Shown here piece by piece: positions 32,539 to 33,071 of a stretch of DNA of 33,071 nt. The notes under the pieces are model-generated. The model was not told the DNA's origin. It made no database searches and saw nothing but the letters and a program-made list of their open reading frames with translations. The translations under genes and the position numbers were made by a program. Origin of the DNA: a bacterium UBP1_UBA4783 (GTDB lineage Bacteria > Krumholzibacteriota > Krumholzibacteriia > Krumholzibacteriales > Krumholzibacteriaceae); assembly GCA_002403075.1 (NCBI GenBank), contig DHHB01000042.1:1-33071 (forward strand). The letters run 5' to 3'. The number at the start of each line of letters is the position of its first letter. The stretch's first letter is position 1.

Positions 32539-33071
32539 CTAATCCGGCCGGTACTCGCAATCCTTCCGGCCGCAGTTCTCGCACGAGTTCTCGCTGCGGA
32601 GCGTCTCGGGCTCGCGCGCTACGTGCACGGCGAACGATATCGATTTGCGCGGGATCATCATGAAGCTCGGGCTGAGCCGCACGCCGATCCTCTCCGCCGG
32701 CACGAGATCGAAGATCATCCGCTGCTCCCGGACGTCCCAGTCGCCGTACCCGGGGCTCGCGCGGCAGCTCGTCTTGAGTCCTTCGCGCGCCGCCTCGGCG
32801 CCGATCAGCCGGTCGATGCGATCTGCGACCGCCTCGGCCGCGACGGATCCCGCGGCGTCGAGGATGACGGCCCGCAGGATCTCGTCCCGCGCGGCGAGGC
32901 GCGACACCTCGTCCTCGAGGCGGGGGCCGATGGTGCAGACGCAGAACGCCATCCGTTCGAGGCGCGCGAACACGGTCGAGCCCGCAAGATCACTCCCCGC
33001 GGCGTACACGTACACGCCGCGCGGCTCGACGAGGGCTCGCGCGGCCTCGAGCGCCTCGGCGAGGGGTTTCT
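32539..33071 (-). CDS. MetH activation-domain-like protein (partial, start outside window)
   Basis: The reading frame is open from the right edge of the window to a TAG at 32539-32541. The visible 177 or so residues resemble the reactivation domain of B12-dependent methionine synthase, seen in CRASPGYGDWDVREQ, then RIGVRLSPSFMMIPRKSISF. That domain binds S-adenosylmethionine and helps re-methylate an oxidised corrinoid. The C-terminus is a Cys-rich tail (SCENCGRKDCEYRP). Free-standing proteins of this type occur next to MttB and corrinoid-protein genes. It ends 14 bases before the MttB-family start, so the two are probably cotranscribed. The N-terminus lies beyond 33071. Confidence 0.85.
   Translation of the reverse strand, partial: KPLAEALEAARALVEPRGVYVYAAGSDLAGSTVFARLERMAFCVCTIGPRLEDEVSRLAARDEILRAVILDAAGSVAAEAVADRIDRLIGAEAAREGLKTSCRASPGYGDWDVREQRMIFDLVPAERIGVRLSPSFMMIPRKSISFAVHVAREPETLRSENSCENCGRKDCEYRPD

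Noticed and set aside
1..33071. tRNA, rRNA, CRISPR arrays, insertion sequences or phage genes.
   Set aside because: I found no spaced repeats, transposase-like frames or RNA-gene patterns by eye; a covariance-model search would be needed to exclude a small RNA.

Overview
The window is a strongly GC-rich stretch of bacterial chromosome, with GC-biased third codon positions throughout. It suggests an anaerobic, Gram-negative-type bacterium. The reasons are a large energy-conserving [NiFe] hydrogenase operon, many Fe-S proteins, a signal-peptide-bearing porin-like beta-barrel protein, an MttB-family corrinoid methyltransferase, and a likely selenocysteine codon. I cannot name the phylum from the sequence alone. 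I see no rRNA, tRNA, CRISPR array or insertion sequence.

Region 1 (218-14718, minus strand) is one long operon of 18 genes, read from right to left. It opens with an electron-input module: an AsrA/HydB-like di-[4Fe-4S] protein, a HydG-like FAD/NAD(P)/[2Fe-2S] subunit, a molybdopterin-oxidoreductase-like protein without the usual catalytic Cys/Sec, and a four-cluster ferredoxin. The group 4 [NiFe] hydrogenase core follows (NuoH-, NuoB-, NuoC- and NuoD-like). Next comes a full Mrp-type antiporter module (large NuoL/MrpA-type subunit, MbhD-E-like fusion, MrpB, C, D, E, F, G). It ends with a NuoI-like ferredoxin and, beyond a terminator-like hairpin, a HycI-type maturation protease. The simplest reading is a membrane complex that passes electrons from NAD(P)H and/or ferredoxin to protons and couples this to Na+/H+ movement.

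Region 2 (14848-16939, minus strand) holds a periplasmic TlpA-like thioredoxin and, upstream of it, a DUF1573 protein whose gene is interrupted by one in-frame TGA exactly where the family has the first Cys of its CGC motif. A hairpin fitting the bacterial SECIS rules lies just downstream, so this is probably a selenoprotein. I regard it as the most interesting single signal in the window.

Region 3 (17152-23468, plus strand) has a glutamate-type dehydrogenase behind a near-consensus promoter. It is followed by two overlapping genes for PEP/pyruvate-binding-domain (PPDK_N) proteins that lack any recognisable phosphohistidine domain; the second has an N-terminal GAF-like region and a C-terminal nucleotidyltransferase domain. 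A metallophosphoesterase gene (23472-24320, minus strand) lies tail to tail with these.

Region 4 (24584-30205, plus strand) carries a NifS/IscS-like protein in which the PLP-binding lysine is replaced, an IscU scaffold fused to zinc ribbons, the Fe-S enzyme NadA, an unidentified polytopic membrane protein, and a porin-like outer-membrane protein with its own promoter and terminator. The first three form a plausible Fe-S/NAD unit.

Region 5 (30238-33071, minus strand) carries a protein with a MetH-type activation domain (cut by the window end), a non-pyrrolysine MttB-family methyltransferase, and a nucleotidyltransferase with a small partner protein.
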